Source: Mytilus galloprovincialis (Eukaryota; Mollusca; Bivalvia; Mytilida; Mytilidae). From it: a stretch of DNA of 64,000 nt. Numbering within the stretch: position 1 is the first letter of the stretch; each line of letters starts with the position of its first letter. Positions 60,276 through 64,000 of the stretch are shown here, in pieces. The notes below the pieces were generated by a model. It was given only the letters and a program-made list of their open reading frames with translations. It had not been told where the DNA came from and did no database searches. The position numbers and the translations under genes are program-made. Location of the stretch: NCBI RefSeq assembly GCF_965363235.1, contig NC_134843.1:67805865-67869864 (forward strand), in the 5' to 3' direction.

Positions 60276-63200
60276 TTATTCCATTGACTTGGGATTTGTT
60301 TCCTCATTATTAGGAATACTTGAGTAACTATCCTGAAAGAAAAAGAAAAAAAATTGCTGTTTTATATTTTCAAAATTTACTCCATTTTCCTTGGTTATAT
60401 CTTACATCATTGCAGCAAAAGCATGCTAATTTATTTAATGAACAGATACATTTCAAAAATTAGAATTTACTGAAAAGGGCTTCTTTATAAAGGACAGACA
60501 GTATGCTTGTTTTCTAATTTAATATAGTTGCTAACTAATATACACATTCAGCTTACAAATGTTTGTTCAGAAACATTTTGATATTTGACAATTGAAACTT
60601 GTCTTAAGTTTGATTTAATTTTTAATTTTTGGTGTTTTAACGCCACTATTAAGCACCACATTTAGGCTATTTCGTCGCGGCCAGTTTTTATTGGTGGAGG
60701 AAGCCAGAGTGCCTGGAGGAAACCATGAACCTTTGATAGGCAAACTGACAATCCTAGTCAATTGAAGTCGAGTGCACCTGCACGAGCAGGGTTTGAAATC
60801 ACAACCTCATGCATATCAAATCAGTATTAGAGTTTAAAGCTGTTTCTAAAACTTTAATTATTACAACTAAAATCACTGATCTTAATAACCAAATCATCAG
60901 TATATACTTTTTTCAAAATTTTATAATGAATTTACATACCTGGGCAGAGCTGTTATTTACTTTTTGAGAATATGAACAATTATCATTATGTAAACTGCTA
61001 CTAGAAGGGTCATCATTTTCTCTCCACTTCCTATTGGATCCACAACAGAAGCATTGTGCATAGGTATTGCATCCTGAAAATCAATAAGGTATGCAATCAA
61101 ATATCAAAATATTAGAACAAAAACTGAAAGGTACAAATGTACATGAAAATAAGTAGATGATGTATAATTGATTTTGAAATAACTCTCCACTAGAGACAAA
61201 TGACATAGAAATTAACAACTAAAGTTCACCATACAGCCTTCAATAGTTATCAAAAGTACCAGGATTATAATTTTATACGCCAGACGCGCGTTTCGTCTAC
61301 ATAAGACTCATCAGTGACGCTCAGATCAAAATAGTTAAAAAGCCAAACAAATACAAAGTTGAAGAACATTGCACAAAACCCTTACCACATAAAAGGGTCC
61401 AAAATGACAAATGTAAACCCATTCAAACTTGGAAACTAAAGGCCTGATGTATGTTGAAACAATGAACATAATAAATATAAGATATACAGCAAAAACAAGA
61501 ACTAAATTACAAGCTCCTGACTTATGACAGACACATATAGAATGTGGGTGGGTTAAACATGTTAGTTGGACCCCAACCCTCCCCCGCAGTTGATAAGGTG
61601 GTGTAACAGTACAAAATCTAAACAAACTAAAAATTATACTACAAACCCTATGTATTATTAAATAAGTGTGTGGTTGAAATTTATCTTGTTGTTTCAGAGA
61701 AGATTTTGAAAAAAATTTATGACAACAATCAATAATCATAATGGCAGAAGATAACAAAAATTGAAAAACCACTAAAATTCAATGAACAGATATAAGACAG
61801 TATAATTTCTGTAGAATGAAACAATGTTAATCAACAAGTCATCAAAGGTAAATCTAAAATGGAAGAGAAAAGTATGAGGTTCTTGATGGATATAAACATA
61901 TGAGAGTCAAAAATATAATAATAAAGAAATGTGAAATATTTGCAAATGAGACAACTATCCACAAGATAAACTTAAATATCAAATCATTCAAAACATTTTA
62001 ATGAGCAAAGCATTATATTAGCTATACCTTTATAGAAGAATCCAGCACTGGCCATCTTTTGTTTGGATGGTTCACTTAGTGACCATTCAGTAAAACTTTG
62101 TTCTCTAACTCTTTTCTTAGAATATGCTGGAAATTTTGCTGAACTGATAATAAATTCTTCCTCCTGATTTGGATTTGAAATGTGAGAGTCATTATTAGGA
62201 ATAACAACCTCCTCCTGTTGGGATGTCACAATAGATCTATCTATATCAGCTACATGGTATGTTTCATTACACGCATCATCCAATTGTTGTGGTTCTGGTG
62301 TTTGACAAGCACCAATCCTTGAAACACTTGTCGCAATTACTGGCTGAAAAGACTTATCAGACGTTTGTGGTGTACCAGATGTTCCTATATCTACAAATGG
62401 TACTGTAATATTATTAAATAAAAACAATTCAAAAATTCAAAAGAATCATATATGAAATCTGGTGCATTCAAAGGAACTTTAATGTTTCTCTCTTTTTTTA
62501 ACAGAAATAATAGTCTTTTTAAAGGATTTTATTTGTGTTTTAACTCGACTAATTCACTTACTTCAGGACTTTTATGATATGTTTGAGAGTGACTTTTGTC
62601 CAGTTTAAACACCAATAAATTCCTTTAAAAATGTGTTTAATCCTTATATTATTTAAGAATCGGAGATAAAAATTCATTTGCCCCACTATACCATATGTAA
62701 ATTGTATATTTGTGTCATAAAGTGATAAATAAGTCTTTTTAACTTTGAGCCACAGTATGTGTTCATAGTGTTATTACATCACCATTTTATTTATATTTGT
62801 TTCAAAAAGTAGTTCAGTCAACATCATCTATCGAAAAATAAATAAGCCACTACCAGGAGTCTTCTTGACCAATCATGTAAACATACTCCCCTATGTTTCA
62901 AATCAAGAATTATATCTAAATAAGCGTTTGTATTATAATGATTATCACTTATTTCAGCCATTTGAAAATTCCTGTAATTCCCTGTTACTTTTGGTATTCA
63001 ATTAATGTACAAATTCTTTAACTTTTCAGTTAGTGTCCTGATCATTACTTTAACACAGTTGGCATTGTGGTTTTAATGAAAAGGAATTTTGATTTTTAAC
63101 ACTTAGAATTAAGAATCCAGAACATTATGCCTATGGTGGCATTTTCTTTTGTCATATTATCAAATAAGTATTATATGTTTGAACAAGAGTTTACAATTAT

Positions 63201-63383
63201 CCACAAAGACATGGACAATTGAAAGTATATACCCACAACTTAAAATCATTTTACATTAACTTGATCACTAACCTTCATTTGATGGATGATGACCAAATCT
63301 ATTAGCTATATTTGTCCCCTGGTTGTTAGTACCATTTGATTCATTAGGTTGTACAGGATGATATCGTACCCCATCATATTGAC
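60276..63383 (-). CDS. BIR-domain (IAP family) protein, 3' part of the gene
   Basis: Minus-strand exons in order: 63,273-63,383, 62,028-62,402, 60,940-61,073 and 60,276-60,332. Junction phases are 1, 1, 0, and the reading frame stays open for 224 codons to a TAA. The first two exons give a polar, Ser/Thr/Asn-rich region of about 130 residues. Then comes one BIR domain split by an intron: REQSFTEWSLSEP, KMASAGFFYKG, CNTYAQCFCCG, KWRENDDP and NDNC. A short tail ends in NNEETNPKSME. BIR proteins bind caspases, IAP antagonists or other partners; many block cell death. No RING is encoded after the BIR, so it lacks its own ubiquitin-ligase domain in this part. The 5' end lies beyond the window. Confidence 0.8.
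60620..60830 (-). mobile_element. SINE fragment in an intron of the BIR gene
   Basis: TTGGTGTTTTAACGCCACTA, TTGGTGGAGGAAGCCAGAGT, AACTGACAATCCTAGTCAAT, and GCAGGGTTTGAAATCACAAC, which in reverse resembles a B box. The tRNA-like head is cut off after about 60,820. A worn relative lies at 13,680-13,825. Confidence 0.7.
60940..61073 (-). CDS. BIR gene exon: second half of BIR
   Basis: Acceptor ATTTTCAG, 134 bp, donor CCCAG/GTATGT. Has CFCC (C-x-x-C zinc ligands), W, DDP, and a final NDNC. In the usual place of the zinc-binding histidine the residue is serine; a histidine lies only four residues before the last cysteine instead of seven. Confidence 0.8.
61265..61640 (+). repeat. Dispersed repeats (families C and A/E) in an intron of the BIR gene
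   Basis: ACGCCAGACGCGCGTTTCGT and CATCAGTGACGCTCAGATC (family C), followed by CTCCTGACTTATGACAGACA and GGTTAAACATG as in families A and E. The 145-codon minus-strand frame here is chance. Confidence 0.7.
62028..62402 (-). CDS. BIR gene exon: linker and first half of BIR
   Basis: Acceptor AATATTACAG, phase 1, 375 bp, donor TAAAG/GTATAG. Ends in the conserved AGFFYKG of the BIR fold after KKRVREQSFTEW and PSKQKMA. Confidence 0.85.
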
Positions 63384-63439
63384 CTGAAATACCACAAACT
63401 TATACAATGTCTTTTATCACTGTCCATTTTTGTTTTTGA

Positions 63440-63530
63440 AGGCTGTATGGTGAATAATATATTGTTAACTACACATCCATTTGACTTTGGTGGAAAGTTG
63501 TCTCATTGAAAATCATATGTACATCTGCCT
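63440..63530 (-). repeat. Dispersed repeat family E fragment, reverse
   Basis: GAAGGCTGTATGGTGAAT through TTGTCTCATTGAAAATCAT. Worn. Confidence 0.55.
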
Positions 63531-63837
63531 TTATTTTGTATTTAAGTTGATGAGACACACATTTTTTTAAACAAAACCATATCATGTAAAATTAAGATCA
63601 AAACATTATTTTATCAAATATATTTCAAACTAATCATAATGAATATGTGTACTAAGTTTGAAGATAATGTGATGCACAGAACAAGATATATAATAAAGGT
63701 GGGGTATATAAACAGAAACGTTTAATACAAGATCTATATAACTATGCAGATCTTAATGACAAAAACATATTCTACTAAGTTTGATATTTACACCTTAAAC
63801 TTGCAGTGAGATGAGGTTTTCTTTTCTAGTTGAAAGA

Positions 63838-64000
63838 CTAAAAGAGGGACGAAAGATACCAAAGGGACAGTCAAACTCATAAATCTAAAACAAACTGACA
63901 ACTCCATGGCTAAAAATGAAAAAGACAAACAGAAAAACAATAGTACACACGACACAACATAGAAAACTAAAGAATAAACAACACGAACCCCACCAAAAAC
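63838..64000 (+). repeat. Dispersed repeat family D, running off the edge
   Basis: AGGGACGAAAGATACCAAAG, CAGTCAAACTCATAAATCTA, CATGGCTAAAAATGAAAAAG, AACACGAACCCCACCAAAAA. Cut by the window end. Confidence 0.75.

Noticed and set aside
61335-61772. A 145-codon minus-strand frame in the BIR gene
   Set aside because: It crosses two dispersed repeat fragments and lacks splice signals and domain sense.

Overview
This window is AT-rich animal DNA dense with repeats and holding a few small-exon genes. The dispersed repeat families, tRNA-derived SINEs, DIRS-like, Harbinger-like and Mutator-like elements, an expanded C-type lectin and a BIR gene all point to a bivalve mollusc. From memory of the repeat families I would say a marine mussel (Mytilus or a close relative); this is recognition, not a database result.

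Layout. 1-8,600 is a satellite block. A roughly 170 bp unit containing variable numbers of an 11-base subrepeat runs in one orientation to about 3,105, then flips. The block is interrupted by a tRNA-derived SINE with a 9-base target duplication (3,291-3,635), a Helentron/pearl-like element (4,526-5,610) and a dispersed repeat (7,735-8,005). A roughly 230 bp module followed by an 11-base-repeat array is present twice, once with the Helentron-like insert and once without. 8,600-16,300 has no gene I can support and carries palindromes and repeat elements.

16,344-30,031 (+) holds most of a cell-surface receptor gene: one V-type immunoglobulin exon, three short stalk exons and a last exon with a membrane helix and a long tyrosine-rich cytoplasmic tail. 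All junctions are phase 1. Its 9.6 kb second intron in this window carries a 383 bp foldback element with a 9-base target duplication and, seven bases further on, a nearly whole DIRS-like tyrosine-recombinase retroelement (about 5.5 kb). A second phase-1 membrane exon with a short basic tail and its own poly(A) signal lies at 36,000-36,118. It may be an alternative last exon of the same receptor, or the relic of a paralogue.

30,160-43,300 is mainly repeats: a 2.5 kb element with roughly 495 bp tandem units, an insertion flanked by 70 bp direct repeats, and a Mutator-like element (38,775-40,301, 8-base target duplication) nested in a Harbinger-like remnant. 43,362-46,290 (+) is a complete five-exon secreted C-type lectin gene of 195 residues. 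47,400-57,400 has tandem repeats, a Harbinger-family element with TAA target duplication full of TCGTACGAC words, a LINE remnant, and a MITE with CpG-rich palindromes. 60,276-63,383 (-) is the 3' part of a gene with one BIR domain (inhibitor-of-apoptosis family); its 5' end lies beyond the right edge.

The three genes (Ig receptor, lectin, BIR protein) would all suit immune or cell-death roles, but nothing in the sequence shows that they act together. All exon structures are predicted by eye from splice signals, frame and family resemblance.
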